Below are positions 11,901 through 23,520 of a stretch of DNA of 64,000 nt, one piece after another (position 1 is the stretch's first letter; every line of letters begins with the position of its first letter). This DNA comes from Chionis minor (taxonomy: Eukaryota; Chordata; Aves; Charadriiformes; Chionididae). A program made the position numbers and the translations under genes. The notes under the pieces were generated by a model. The model had not been told where the DNA came from and made no database searches. It saw only the letters and a list, made by a program, of their open reading frames with translations. The stretch spans positions 1,482,345 through 1,546,344 of the forward strand of contig VZSF01003227.1 in NCBI GenBank assembly GCA_013398295.1, written 5' to 3'.

Positions 11901-14900
11901 TTCCCTTGCTTCCTGCATTTCATGTTATTTCTCCGACAAAAGCTGCTTGGGAATAGGGATTACAAGGCTTTTTGGAGACACTAACAGATGACTTATAAGG
12001 GGCTTGCTTGCTTCCCAGCCAGGAGACGAGCGCTGCGCTCGCCAGATGAATTGCTCAGGAGACATTTTACAGAACCGCTCTGAAGGGAGTCACACGCCCC
12101 CCGAAACGCATGGCACTGTCCCCATCCCCACAAACTGGCTCCCCGCCATGGCACAGGTTTCCTCCTCAGCCTTAGGTAGAGACTCGGCTTCCTTCTGAGC
12201 TCCTCCATCGCAATGCCGATGGCGCGCTCCCCTCCCGGCGTGAAGATGGGGAGTTTAACCGTGTAAGAACAGCCTCCATCCTGTTGCACAGATTATCCAG
12301 AGTCATCAACTCAAAAAGCTATCAGCAAACATTTAAGGCACCCTCACAGCTAGGGAGGTGATGTCTCAAATGATGCTGTTAAGGACAACAAAAACCAAAT
12401 GCTTTTTACTTATCTCAGCAATGCACACTCTACAAATGCCCCAAATGCACTGAAAATTATAGGAAAAAATACTCAATTGCCACTGAAATGCGTTCTGGTC
12501 TGGGGGAAAGCAGAGCAGGACAATAAATACTGTGGTTCAAGGAGGAGTCAAGAACTCACAAATGTCTTTCACTGGAAGTGAGGGAAGAAGAGAAAAGGCA
12601 AAGCTTTTGTAGCCGAATTGAAGTTGGCTGAGATAACGTTAGTCTTTGTAGAAAGTGCTAACCCTTGAAAAAAAAAAAAAACATATAAAGGAGCGTCTTG
12701 GCTGAAAGACTCCCCCCATTTCTTTGTGATTTCCAAATCAACTTAGGGTAGATTATAAAGGTTAGCTTTATCCAGCAAAGAAGACAGGACGTCTCTGCAA
12801 CTGCAGCCCAGTGTAGCACAGAGGGATGTTCTGTGGGGCTTTGTGGATTATAGAGTCTCTGCTGCATGCCATAAAATTTATTTGTTTCACAAATCTCAGA
12901 TCTGTCAAAGTGCAATGCTACGAACCAGCATGCTCCTCAGAGAGAGCTGGAGAGAGTCCTTGGCGACCATATCCCTGTAACAGCAAGGAGCTCATAAGTA
13001 AAAATACATGATGATCTTAGAAATTAGAGAGTATCATAGAGGATGAATAAGTGAACTCCTGGTGATTCTGGTCAGTCTGACCTGAGGAAAGATTCCTTCT
13101 TCACCCCAGACTATCTCCTATCAATTACCCTGAGCAGATGGTCAAGACAACTCTACAGGTTCCTGACCGCTAAGAGCATCAGCACAAGCCCTCCTCAGCT
13201 GTGTCTGGTTCAGTCAGAACTGCCTGAATCACTCTTCAATCCACCCAAGCCCAAACCTGAGGGGGCTGCACGGAGAAGAGGGTTAACGCTGACTCTGTCC
13301 TTCCCCCAGAACAGTAGAGCCCTTTGCCCCCCAGCCCTGGGTGGTCCCTCTGCACAGCTCCTTGGCCAGGCCACAACACACTGGGTAGGTGTTGAAGTGC
13401 TCCCATCAGTTCTAGCCAGCTGAGGAGCCTGCGATTTTAATTACATTAATCGTTAATTAGCAGGCATCCTTGTTTTCCTGCTGCTAAGTGTGAGAGCAGG
13501 AGGGCAGGTCAGGCAGCAGCTCCCTTGGCTTAGAGGGCAACCCCTGATGAGGATTAGCACTGGCTTCTGCGGTTATAATTGAATTAGTCCTGCCTCAGTG
13601 CCGCCATGACCCACCTTTCTCCATCACCCACAGCATGGTGACCAGCCCAAAGGACAAGACCAGGGTCTCGCTGTAGCTCCGACTGGGCACTTAGCGCCTG
13701 TCATCAGCATCAGCCAGCATCCGACCACGTGCTGGTACCATATCCATCCCAGACACCCACCAACACCGGCCCCTTCCCTTGCTTGCTGGTCTGACTGGTC
13801 ACACCCCTCTGGACCCCAGTAGGTTTTCAGAAGCTTGAACCCATGTTCCTTGCACGGAACCCCATTAAAACCCACAGGAACACTAGCCCGTGCAGAAGGA
13901 AGAAGCTAATCCAAGCCATGGCGGGCCAAAGGGGTGCACCACTCCACGCACCGAGAGACAGTGCTGAACCCCTGGGCTTGTCCCAAAATCCCTGCATCCC
14001 TTCCAGCCGGGCAGGACCTGCCAGCCCTGGCTGGTGGCTCCAACGCTGCTCCGTGGGAGATGCATAGGAACAGCCAGAGTGCCAGCCAGCCTGGCTGGAC
14101 CACAGGGCTGCAGCACAGGAGGGCCAGGAAGGTGCCACAAGTTGGAAGATAAGCTCAGCAGCAGAGTTTACCGAGGCATCCTCCTCTTCTCCCACGGGAA
14201 AGCGATGCTCAGCCTTTGCCAATCCCTCCACAAAGCTTCCTGCGGGAAGTTTCTGGCACCAGGAATGGTTGCCAGCACAGGATTAGCAGCCTGTTGATTT
14301 AAAGGGCTTATTATAGGAGCTTAATTCTATTTTGACAGATGAAAGTAAGTCAATTACAGCTAGAAATAGCTCTGAATTTGGGTCGTGGTGTGGTTGATTT
14401 TTTTTTTTTTCCTCTCCTCCATTTCTGTGAGTTGTGGTATCATTTCCTTCCCTTTCTTTACCTCAAAGCTGGAGTGTTCTCCAGTAAGATGCCCCTCTGG
14501 CCCAGGGAAGCCTCAAACACGGGCACTCGGGGCAGATGTGGTTCTTTTTGCCTGTGATGCACAGCAGCAGCAGAGCCTCCACTCCTCCCAGCCTGCCTGG
14601 GCTGCCTGCAGAGCTCCCCTTCCCACCCCTCTCCCCGCAGCACCCTCTTAGCCTTGCTCCTGCAGGAAATGACCCCAAAATCTGTCCTGTGCCCACCCCC
14701 TGCATCAACACATAACCCAGGCTGGGACAGAGCAACACCCAGCACGGACCAACTGACCAGAAGAGCTCAGGCTCACAGGTGGGTTGGGGAAGAAGTGCTC
14801 AAAGTGATCAAGAAACATTAATGCTGAGGCTTAGAGGTGGGAGCATCAGCTGCATGAGTGAATTCCCACCCCAGGAAAGCAACAGGGTCTAGTCAGAATC

Positions 14901-15750
14901 AGAGAGGACAACTACTGCCAAAAGACATCTGCAGCATAAGCCGTCACCTGCCTGGACTCTCAAAATGCCTAATGAATCATGACTCTCCCCAGAGAAATAA
15001 AGCAAGACAGCAAGAGCCTACCCCATTACCAAGCCATTTATGTGAAAGACTCACCCTTGGAGCTCTCTTTCTTTTATAGCCTTCCTATTCCCACCACACC
15101 TGTGTCTCCCACACACCTGGTTGCAGTGAGGAAGCAGAAAGACCCCTTCCTTCCCTCCCAGCAAGTCTATTCACCACCAGCTGGCCCTATTTATCTGAGC
15201 AGCAGGACCAAACTGTGTCAGTTCCTTCCCTGGGCTGGTCATTTAAGATGAACAGCGCAATTAGCACCATCACAGGAGCATGCAGGCTACTCGTGAACAG
15301 CTGCTCTGCCGAGCCCGTGCAGGCTGCCATGAGCAACCTGCCCTGAGAAGCTGTGCGAGACTTGCGTGTGTCACCTAAGCACAAAGTCGCAAACCTTGTC
15401 GCTAGCTCCGCAAACCACAATACACACATGCATTCCTCCAAGGAGAGCCTTAAATTGTAGGTGGGGAGTTATCATGGTGACATCCAAACTTACAGCCAGC
15501 AAAGTGCTGGAAGACTTAGGCTTGCTGTATTGCATGGCTAAAACACCTCATGCTCAACAGTAGGGAGACTCTGCTTGCAAGGTGGTCTCCAGTTCTCATC
15601 TAGGGACCAACCTCCACCCATGGAGTCCTCCTCGTGGTCTACAGAAAGAAACAGCTTGTGCCATTTGCCTCCAGCACAAACCCATGGATTGCTCTCCAGC
15701 TCAGGAGGCTCATGAAATGCTGGTTCCGAGCACACCAGAAACGCTCTCAC
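5963..15750 (-). other. ST8SIA2: ST8SIA2 intron 5 (about 9.8 kb)
   Basis: The intron runs from the GTGAG donor at 15750 to the CGCAG acceptor at 5963. It contains no recognisable coding exon. It holds poly-A/T runs (12668-12681, 14398-14410), an old repeat remnant near 13.03-13.2 kb, and an AT-rich patch with several homeodomain-type cores at 13433-13470. The open frames inside it show no family resemblance and no flanking splice logic, so I treat them as chance. Confidence 0.85.
13026..13200 (-). mobile_element. Possible ancient CR1-like remnant
   Basis: The plus-strand text has phrases that resemble the 3' region of old amniote CR1 elements read in reverse. These are GAAAGATTCCTTCTTCACCC followed by a CCCTGAGCAGATGGTCAAGA-type phrase. 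The match is from memory of the consensus style and is diverged, with no terminal repeat visible. It is weak evidence only and may be unrelated unique sequence. Confidence 0.3.
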
Positions 15751-16044
15751 CCTCGCACAGCGTGCAGCAGGCGCAGCGAGGGGTAGGCAGTCCTGACGTT
15801 GATGCGATGCTTCAGGATGAGCTCGTTCACCCACTCCACTCGCTCCTTGCCCCCCTTGGCCATGAACGCCGGGATCCAGAGGATGCTGCCGTTGAGGCTG
15901 TGGAGGCGCTGCAGCAGCTTCTCCCTCCAAGTCTCATTCACCAGGTCCTCGAAGGCTCGTTGGATGACCGAGGGGTTCATAGTCACCAGGTCCGTCTTCA
16001 TGCCCACGTCCTGCGAGTACTCCTGGACGGGCGCCAGATTGCAC
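15751..16044 (-). CDS. ST8SIA2: ST8SIA2 exon 5, central catalytic part
   Basis: This 294-bp exon encodes residues 183-280 plus two bases of codon 281. The acceptor is CCCTCACAG and the donor is GTGAGAG. It completes Arg183 and continues CNLAPVQEY, the second half of sialylmotif L, which binds the nucleotide sugar. [20 protein letters not shown] and [20 protein letters not shown] follow. It ends in the polysialyltransferase domain (about 261-292: [20 protein letters not shown]), the basic patch that lets ST8SIA2 and ST8SIA4 extend long polysialic chains. Predicted N-glycosylation sequons are Asn219 (NET) and Asn234 (NGS). Neighbour phases match exons 4 and 6. A 212-codon open frame on the opposite strand (15582-16220) is a shadow of this exon. 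Confidence 0.97.
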
Positions 16045-16168
16045 CTGTGAGGGGAAACACCAAACAGCCCTTTACAACGGACGCGAGAGAGGGCAGTGAC
16101 AAACCTGAGGGGTGTTTGATGCCAAAACCCAGCGCCCCTGACAGCTGTGCCCGTTCACCCTTGCTTTT

Positions 16169-16194
16169 GGGAGGAGGAGGAGGAGGAGGAGGGA
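16169..16194. repeat. (GGA)n microsatellite
   Basis: About eight GGA units on the plus strand, a polypyrimidine (TCC)n tract on the gene strand, 125 bp upstream of the exon 5 acceptor in transcript order. Confidence 0.9.
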
Positions 16195-17061
16195 GAATGA
16201 GTCTCTGCAATAAATTATAGAGGCTGTGACCTGGTAACAATGAGCCGTCTCAGTATCAGGCGATCATTCCTCAACAGGCTGGCATGTGCACTCATATTCC
16301 TCTGGGGCAATGATAATAACAGACATAACTTTGGTGCCTGGTGGGTGGGTTTGTACGGATCAGTATCTCTTCTGGTGCGGTTCAAAAATAACATGTAGCA
16401 ACAAACCTCCCGTCTTTGCTGCCACGGCAGATTTTAAATGAAACAGCCTTTCCCACGCAAGGAAAGCACTCGCCTCTCGATTCCAGCCTTGCTGGGGTAA
16501 TATTATCCCAAGTCCCTTTTCTCCTCCTGGTGAGTCTCAGCTAACAGCAGACCCGGTGGCACCGGCCATGATAATGACACCAGTGGGAGGTGGATGCCAG
16601 GACATGGTCTCCACAAGGTTTGGCTGTCTGGAGGCTGTGACCTTCAAAAAACGTCTCTTTCTGGAGTATTAATTGGTGCCTCCTCTCAGGCTGTGCACGC
16701 AGATATGGGCACACGCGCTCCCCCAGGAGGTCCCGTGCCGCCAGCTCCTGTGTCATGCCAGGGATGAGGGCTGAGGGGCTGTGGGATGAACCGCTAACAA
16801 ATCACCCTTATTATACGGTGGTTTCCTACAGCTCTTTGAAGAGGTATCTGTGGCCATACCATGCACGTGGCGCTGGGTAAACAGCACCGGGGACCAGCTG
16901 ATGGGGAGATGCAGAGCGATGCTCTTCCAGCATGGTAAAAACTGGAGGGTACCCACATGTTAGCACACTGTGTGCTCTCCTGCGGTGTTTTACAGTGAAG
17001 TTACAGTATTTAACGAGCAGGAATTGCATCCTAACCATCTGCCTCGATAATCAGCCATTAG

Positions 17062-17112
17062 TACTGTACTCCCTACTTTACAGATGGGGATACTAAGGGA
17101 ACGGTGTAAAGA
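17062..17112 (-). mobile_element. Possible MIR-like SINE fragment
   Basis: The phrase ACTTTACAGATGGGGATACT followed by AAGGGAACG resembles the reverse complement of the conserved MIR segment (the 'cccattttacagatgaggaaactga' type of text). It is short and diverged, so support is weak. Confidence 0.35.
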
Positions 17113-18389
17113 AAATCCAGCTACTGGCGCGCAGGGCCCTTGTGATCCACTCGCCGCAGGAGTAAAGTCGCTGAAAATAAGCATTGGATCTGAAGAGCGG
17201 AACTGTATCCTGGGCACAGGGCCCGTCGCTGGTCACGGCCAGCCCCACTGAAAAGGCTGCCTGGATGGAGCACGCCTTCCTCAGGAAGATGCAGGTTCAG
17301 GTGGTGGCTCAGATAACCTACGGTGGGAAGAGCACGTCCACGTCAGACCTGCGCTAGCACACACAGCTGGGGAGAAGTCACTCAAAAATCCCAATCCTTA
17401 CACCCAGAAAAGCTTTTCTCCCGCAACTTCGCTGCTTGGCATGAAAGCCCCTCCCTAAACTTTGCCAGAACTGCAATGAGCAATTTTTCCCTTTGCTCAC
17501 TCCTCGCTTCGGGATGCTAACAACAACGCCCCATCCCCCGTGGACAGGACAGAGCTGCTAGCAGCCAGGCAGGTGGGAGCAGGCGGGCTTGAGATGGGGG
17601 CAGAGGTGACATTATCCTCGTTCCCACGTCACGCCGGGGACCGCCTCTGTGAGCCGCTGATGGATTGGGCTGTCTTCATAATAGACTCGCCAGAAAGCAA
17701 ATGTCTGCACATACATAAATCATCAGCGGACTCCTACAGCCCCTCGGCTCACAGATGTACGCGGGTGCCGGGGACGGGAGGGCAGGCGCGCTCCTCCTCT
17801 CCACTTCAAGCACCTTCTGCAGCGAATCCAGTGTGTCTCCCGGTGGGGGTCAGGATCTGCTGCCGCGGGTCCGTGGGGCAGCGCGTCTGGGGACGTGGGT
17901 GCTGGGATCGGAGCGGTCACAGGGGAGCGTCAGACCTCGGCATGCCCAAGCGTAGTGCCAGGGAATGGTGTGGTGCACCCCCTGCTCGAGGGCAGAAGCG
18001 ATTTGGGGGAGAATGGAGCTTGTGTGCATCCACGGGGGCATCCAAGGCTTGTTTGCAAGAGGGCAAGCGTGTGGGAAAAGAGCAGGGAATGCTTGGGACT
18101 GGGGGTGCTGGGGCCTAATGGTGACCCGGAGGGTGTGGTTAATGGTGCCCTGGAGGGGTTAAAGGTGCACCACAAGAAGACACGGTGCATTTCAACAACA
18201 CTGGAGGAGGACTTGGTGGTGGGTGGAAGGGTTTGTGGCAGGGCATTTGCACGGGTGGACTCTATGCGTGCACAGGGGGCTGCAAGGCTGCGCTGCGCCG
18301 CATGCTCAGGACTCCGGCCCCTCTCCACTGCTCCGAACCCCCCTGAAGCCCCATAAGCCCCATCGTGCAGCAGGGCGCAGCTCTCCTAC

Positions 18390-18647
18390 CTTATCACGAA
18401 GCTGTGCGCGTCGATCTCGGGGCCGCAGCCGCTGCTGAGCAGGACCCCCGAGTTGCCGACGATGGCGCAGGTGGGGAACTGCTTGCCTTTGAGGGGCGAG
18501 GTGCGGGGCAGCAGCTCGTACAGGTTCTGCGAGACATTCATGGTGCTGTCCCTGTCAAAGACGTAGTGGATGACGTCCCCCGGCTTCAGCGTCCCCTTCA
18601 GCACCGAAATGTCCTTCTCCGCATCCAGGAACTTCAGGATCTGTTTC
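18390..18647 (-). CDS. ST8SIA2: ST8SIA2 exon 4, stem-catalytic junction and first half of sialylmotif L
   Basis: This 258-bp exon encodes residues 97-182 plus two bases of codon 183. The acceptor is GCCCTCAG and the donor GTAGGAG. The protein begins [18 protein letters not shown], the second part of the polybasic region that helps recognise acceptors such as [24 protein letters not shown] follows, with sequon Asn134 (NVS), then [16 protein letters not shown]. Sialylmotif L opens with [16 protein letters not shown] and ends the exon in [10 protein letters not shown]. Cys157 and Cys171 are the expected disulphide partners of Cys307 and Cys371. A CR1 tail lies only about 65 bp upstream of the acceptor. 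The exon is intact. Confidence 0.97.
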
Positions 18648-19420
18648 CTGAGGGCAGGGAAGAAAACAGCCCCATCGGGTAAGGTACAAAGCTAATTTGG
18701 GTCATACAGAAGATCACAGAATCATAGAATCACTTGGGTTGGAAGAGACCTTGATGGAAGAGATCTTGAGATCATCGAGTCCAACCATAACCTACACTAC
18801 CTAAAACACCACTAAACCATGTCCCTCAACACCACGTCCACCCGTCTTTTAAATACCTTCAGGGATGGCGATTCCACCACCTCCCTGGGCAGCCTGTTCC
18901 AATGCCTGATAACCCTTTCAGTAAAGAAGTTTTTCCTAATATCCAACCTAAACCTCTCCTGGCACAACTTGAGGCCATTTCCTCTTGTCCTGAACTCTTG
19001 CCCCCCGCCTGCCCTTGCTCCGTGGCCAGTCCCAGCCGAGCGACACTGTCCCACGAACCAGCTTATGAACAGATATCTCCATCTTAACGCCTGCTCCTTC
19101 TCCACCCGTCCCTTCCCGGGGCAGCCCACCGGTAGCAGTCTCCTTCCCCCCTGCGCCACCCACCGCCAGCGCACACTAATCCCCACTTGGCCTGGAAAAC
19201 GGGGGCTGCTTGAGTGCTCCTTGTTTCACCGTTGCAAGGCCAGCTGGTTCAGCTGGGAATTCATTTCCAAGCGATCGCTTACAGATATGAAACCTAGCTC
19301 AGCAGGAGATAAGCCTTTTATTTCTTCCTCGACTTCTTTAGATGATATACAGAGGCAATTTGCCAGCTTGCACTGGAGAGGACCAAGTCTGTCTCTTGTC
19401 CTATAGGTAATTACCAGTAC
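18648..19420 (-). other. ST8SIA2: ST8SIA2 intron 3 (773 bp)
   Basis: This is a short intron from the GTACTGG donor at 19420 to the CCCTCAG acceptor at 18648. A CR1 tail occupies more than a third of it. No other feature is recognised. Confidence 0.9.
18713..18996 (-). mobile_element. CR1 LINE 3' end, sense on the minus strand
   Basis: The left edge reads ATCACAGAATCATAGAATCA, the terminal octamer-type repeat of avian CR1, followed by the usual GGTTGGAAGAGACC and GAGTCCAACCAT text. The minus-strand translation gives the familiar CR1 3' phrase [19 protein letters not shown] followed by [11 protein letters not shown]. The copy is 5'-truncated, near 19.0 kb, as most CR1 copies are. It lies in the same orientation as ST8SIA2, inside intron 3. 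A short internal duplication (GGAAGAGACCTTGA / GGAAGAGATCTTGA) is visible near its 3' end. Confidence 0.92.
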
Positions 19421-19549
19421 CTGATCTTCAAAGACAGTGTCTGGTTGTGTCTCCATTTGGATGAGGCTGGTTTAATGTTGTGCTTAATGCTTTCATTACT
19501 TCTGTCAACAACAGCTGGAGACGAAGAGTCATTTATTACTACTTCAGCT
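19421..19549 (-). CDS. ST8SIA2: ST8SIA2 exon 3, stem region
   Basis: This 129-bp exon encodes residues 54-96 plus two bases of codon 97. The acceptor is CTTTTCTCTAG and the donor GTACTGG. The protein reads RAEVVINDSSSPAVVDRSNE, SIKHNIKPASSKWRHNQ, TLSLKI. It forms the luminal stem between the membrane anchor and the catalytic domain. It carries three N-glycosylation sequons at positions known for this enzyme: Asn60 (NDS), Asn72 (NES) and Asn89 (NQT). The last third (from about Lys85) opens the polybasic region that continues in exon 4. Family knowledge says glycans on this enzyme support its autopolysialylation. The first base completes the Arg codon left open by exon 2, so the phase is consistent. 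Confidence 0.97.
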
Positions 19550-21518
19550 CTAGAGAAAAGAAAGACAGGGAGAGGGAGAGAGACAGGATCCGTTAGCATC
19601 CCAATGGCACTTCTAATCACTGTCTTCGGCTCTGGCTGCTGGAATTCAAACTTCATCAGAAAAGCAAAATTGTAGTTATTAGCTAAACAAGAACTGAAAG
19701 CCTGTTTGTATTCTGCTACACTCAAGCAGACAGACACAAATCCTTAAATACCTGCTTGCTTACTCAAACACAGACGCGCAGTCGGGCACAGCTCTACAGA
19801 AAACACAATTTTACACATCTAGCCGTAGAAAGGCATGCACACAAAAACACAAGCAGGCTCTGCAAAGACAGGCTGGCAGACGCACACCCGCAGACAAGAC
19901 ACCCCAGAGCTCCGAGGAACCCCCAAAATTCACTTGTTTCCTACAAGGGCAGCCCAGGTTGCCGACCTGCTGCCTCGTGGTCACCCGTGAGCACCCCAAA
20001 CTGGAGCCAGCTCGGCTCCTCCAGCCTCAGAAAAGCACAACCTTCGCTTCACCCAAAGGAGAAATTAATTTAGCTGAGCTGCTGGGGGCTGCGTGTGAGA
20101 TCGGGCGATGAGCATCCCGTGCCGAGCAGGGGGAGGTTGGTTCACTGGTAACTTTTCACCTTGTTAGAAGAGAGCACGAGGATTTCGGCATCTGTATCAC
20201 CCACTCCAGACCCAGAAATGAGCAGGGGGACAGGCCACAGCCAGATGCTGCCATTTGGAGATGATCGCTGGGAGACCCCAGCTTTTAATCCCTCCTCTAA
20301 GAAGCAAATCAGCCCCAGCACTTCAGTGCCATTTACATCAAATGGCATGAATTAAAGGAGCCTCTGAATATTTGATTCCAGCCAGCCGCCCTCCAAAGAG
20401 AATACCCAAGCATCTCATCAAGAAGCTGTGCATGTGTCTGCAGCCCTGAAAAAACCTTCACACTTCAGAGCGCTCTGAAAAATACACAGCCAAAGTGCTC
20501 GCTATCAGCTAAAGGGAATCTCCCTCTCTGGTGCAAAGGGCTTTTTCCAGCTGGGAAATGGTTTGTAAATAAATACATTTATAAAAAGTGTGTAAAGCCC
20601 AAGGAGGGAGAAGAGTGAGAGCTGGGGCAGAGCTGGTGGCCCAGGCTCACGGACAACGTCCAGCTCCTGGGAGCGCATCTCCAGCCCAGGGAAGGAGCTC
20701 CCGAGGACACGCTGTGGCTCACGCAATGTAATGTTTCAGAAAGGCAAGGAAATGTGTTTATAAATGCTGGCTCTCAGTGTCCTTGTGTGTGTTTGTACAG
20801 TACCTCTCCAGAGGCTGCCAGTCCAGGCTGTTGGATTTGTTTGCGCCTTGCATTTTGCCGTATCACCTTGCAAAACTTACTTCCAAGGTGTTAAAAATCA
20901 TAAAGAAAAGAAATAAAAGAAATCTTGGGAATAACTACGATTTTTGGGGGTTTGTCCATTTTCTGTGTTTTGATCCGCTGTTGTGACATCATCACAGAAT
21001 GACATCACCCTTCCCTTCTCGCGTGGTGTCACTAAGTGTTGCACCCGCGCCGCTTGGTAACGCCGGGCTGACATGAAATCATTGTAAAAGTAACAGAGAG
21101 AGACACTGAATGAAGCTGCGATGCCACAAAATGACTCTGCAATGGAACGACGTTACTGAAGCGCATGATGATAAAACCGAATGAAGTTCTGATGTCAAAG
21201 ACAGTGATCTCTCTTCTAATAGCACATAGTAAAACTACGGAAATGGCAACTCTATCACTGACTTATTTTCACAATAAGTAACTCTCTCTTTCTCATTCTC
21301 TCAATCACTGCAACTTGCAGATTCTTGGTTATTTGCAAATGATTATTGCGCTGAGCTGGGGGAAGGAGGGGGAGAAACGATTAAGAAAATGCAAAGCAGA
21401 AGTGAAAAGAAACAGATACATTTGCTAAATAAGAACAGCACTATCCAGCGAAGAGGAGAAGCAGATTAATAGCTGCCTTACAGCAAAAACAAATGAACAC
21501 AAAATCTAATTTACAAAC
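19550..21518 (-). other. ST8SIA2: ST8SIA2 intron 2 (about 2.0 kb)
   Basis: The intron runs from the GTTTGTAA donor at 21518 to the TTTTCTCTAG acceptor at 19550. It contains no recognised repeat or exon. Part of it next to exon 2 (about 21.24-21.45 kb) is AT-rich, with the palindrome ATTTGCAAAT at 21331-21340. Confidence 0.85.
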
Positions 21519-21581
21519 CTATTAGATTTGCTATGTAAGCTGTTCACAGCTGATCTGATTGTACCTCTGCCTCCAGAACTC
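21519..21581 (-). CDS. ST8SIA2: ST8SIA2 exon 2 (63 bp), stem region
   Basis: This small exon was found by reading the minus strand directly; it is too short to show as a long open frame. The acceptor is CTTTGTCTTGCAG and the donor AG/GTTTGTAA. It encodes about residues 33-53 plus two bases of codon 54: SSGGRGTIRSAVNSLHSKSN, then a split Arg. This is the luminal stem just after the membrane anchor, and it matches the SGGRGTIRSAVNSLHSKSN segment of mammalian ST8SIA2. Exons 2-6 add up to 1030 bp, which leaves 98 bp for exon 1 if the protein has 375 residues plus a stop. The phase joins correctly to exon 3. Confidence 0.95.
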
Positions 21582-23384
21582 CTGCAAGACAAAGGAAATG
21601 CATTATTTATAAACCCAGCTCCTCTTTGCCAAGCATTGTTCACCAGTCAAGAGATCCTGCTCTGAAGGGCTCTGAGCGGAGACGCTGCTGCGCCGTTCGC
21701 ATCCCACCCCATCCAGAAGGGAGATGTCCTGATGCCTGCGAAGGGCTTTTTACATCCATTGTCATTGCTGCCCTACTGCGACCGTAAAATCACTCCAGCA
21801 AAAAAACTCCTAACCAACCCAATTAATAATACCTGCGCGATCTAACCAGCCATCAAAGACATCTGGTCTCCGTCATCAAAGCAGCATGCAGCCTACAGGT
21901 TGCATTAAATACAGCTCTACTTTTTTTTATGAGTTAGGTGTCGGCAGCACATAGAGAAGGTCTCCTCCATCTCCAGATTGCCAAGGGACTTTTCCCTGTC
22001 CTTTTCAGGTGAGGACTGAGCTGAATGATCTGGACAGGATTCCCACCACAGCCTTCATCTTGGGCTTTCAGTGGAGACCACCCAACCAGACTGAGTCACC
22101 AGCCTCCTGGGTGACCTGTGGAGATCTCATCCTCACAGTGCGCCTTCTCCTGGCTCCCAGTGACCCAGGCCAGGCTCAGGATCCCGTCCCAGCCCCCTCT
22201 GATCCCATGAGTGCCCTGAAGCCCCTTGTCCCCATCTTTGGTGTAACCGGGCTGAAGCTACAAGGCCAAATCACCACAGTCATCCTCGTGCTGGTGCTGA
22301 GACCTGAAGTGACAGCCTTGTCACTTCCATGGCCTGACACCAGTGCACAAGGACGGGTGACAGACCTGCCTCAGCAAGACCTGTGGGAACAGACAGCCAA
22401 AGTTCCCAGCCCCTACATGATGCTATAATGAAGAATAGGTGGGACCAAGCCCCTTCGGAAACCAATGCCACTTATCCAACGTGTGAACCCTCGCTTAAAA
22501 ATAAATACATACAAGTATTGGTCTGCATCTAGCTGGCTGCAAAGCTCCTTCTTCCAATAGCTTACTATTTTCAAAGGGGTCACAAAGAACCAGTCGCCCA
22601 CTTTGTGATGCTCAGTGGGAGCTGGGTCCCTGGTCAGACACATGGTAAATGCCACGTGCTCATTGTTCTATTGCTTCCATTGCACAGACATCCAAATGAA
22701 CAAGCTCCTAAAGAGAACCAAATTCTCTTCTAGCAGAAATATTGTTACCTGAATATATATACCTTCATGAAAATGTATCTTGGGAGAACGTATTTCTACC
22801 AGTTCTGAAAAAAAATCCCAAATGCATTAGATGTAAATGAAAAAGAAATAGAGTATGCGAACATTTGATGCCATCAAAAAATATTTTCAGGCTTGCAGGA
22901 TGCGGTGCAAACCCCTTTGTCAGGCTGAGCACAGCCCTCAGCACCACATAATATCAAACCCTTGGAAATGCGATGATGGTTGTCTCTTTGCCCCCTCCTG
23001 CCAGTGACCATCTACGGCAAAGTCGGAGCGATTCCTGCTCCGACACTCTCCTCTTTCCTTTGACAAACCTGAGAGTCAGCGAGCTGTTTCATTTTTTGGT
23101 GCATCAAGGGAACAGCAGGTCTAGCTTATTCCTAGAGCCTACTGGCATTTAACAAGCCTCCGCTTTAATGGGGTTCACTGCGGGGTGTGGGAGCAGACTG
23201 GATTAGTGTGCAAACCATGCATCCTTTCAGAGACGTCTCCTTCTGAAGGAGCCTTCCAAATGGGATTCACACTCCTTCACACTTGCTGTAAAACAGATAG
23301 GGACTGGATTAAGGGCTTAGAAAAAGAAAGGCTGCTCCTTGAACAAGCGCTGGTTCACAGTCTCTGTGAAAGGAAAAAAAAAAA

Positions 23385-23520
23385 TAAAATCACAGAAATT
23401 AGGAAGCAGAGAAGACCTGTTAGCTCCCACCTCATCCCTGTTTTGCAGCTATGGCAGGACTGATTCAAAGCATCACAACATATTATTCAAATGCATTTAT
23501 CCAATCTAGCTTCACATGCC
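23385..23520 (-). mobile_element. Ancient CR1-like remnant
   Basis: The plus-strand text AATCACAGAAATTAGGAAGC, then AGAAGACCTGTTAGCTCCCA, CCTCATCCCTG, and later TTATCCAATCTAGCTTCACA follows the layout of old amniote CR1 3' tails read in reverse ('agaagacctattagatcatctagtcc... tgtccaatctagtttt'). It is diverged, with no ORF. Orientation is sense on minus. Confidence 0.5.

Larger units (their letters stand above)
16045..18389 (-). other. ST8SIA2: ST8SIA2 intron 4 (about 2.3 kb)
   Basis: The intron runs from the GTAGGA donor at 18389 to the CCCTCACAG acceptor at 16045. It holds a (GGA)n run at 16169-16194, a short MIR-like fragment near 17.07-17.11 kb and a GC-rich part at 17.55-18.36 kb. No other exon is visible. 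The GC-rich part creates several long overlapping open frames on both strands, which I take as chance. Confidence 0.85.

Noticed and set aside
15582..16220. 212-codon plus-strand open frame
   Set aside because: It lies opposite ST8SIA2 exon 5, whose minus-strand frame is clearly coding. The plus frame is its antisense shadow.
18365..18682. 105-codon plus-strand open frame
   Set aside because: Antisense shadow of ST8SIA2 exon 4.
18819..19406. 195-codon plus-strand open frame in intron 3
   Set aside because: It is mostly antisense of the CR1 tail plus flanking sequence.
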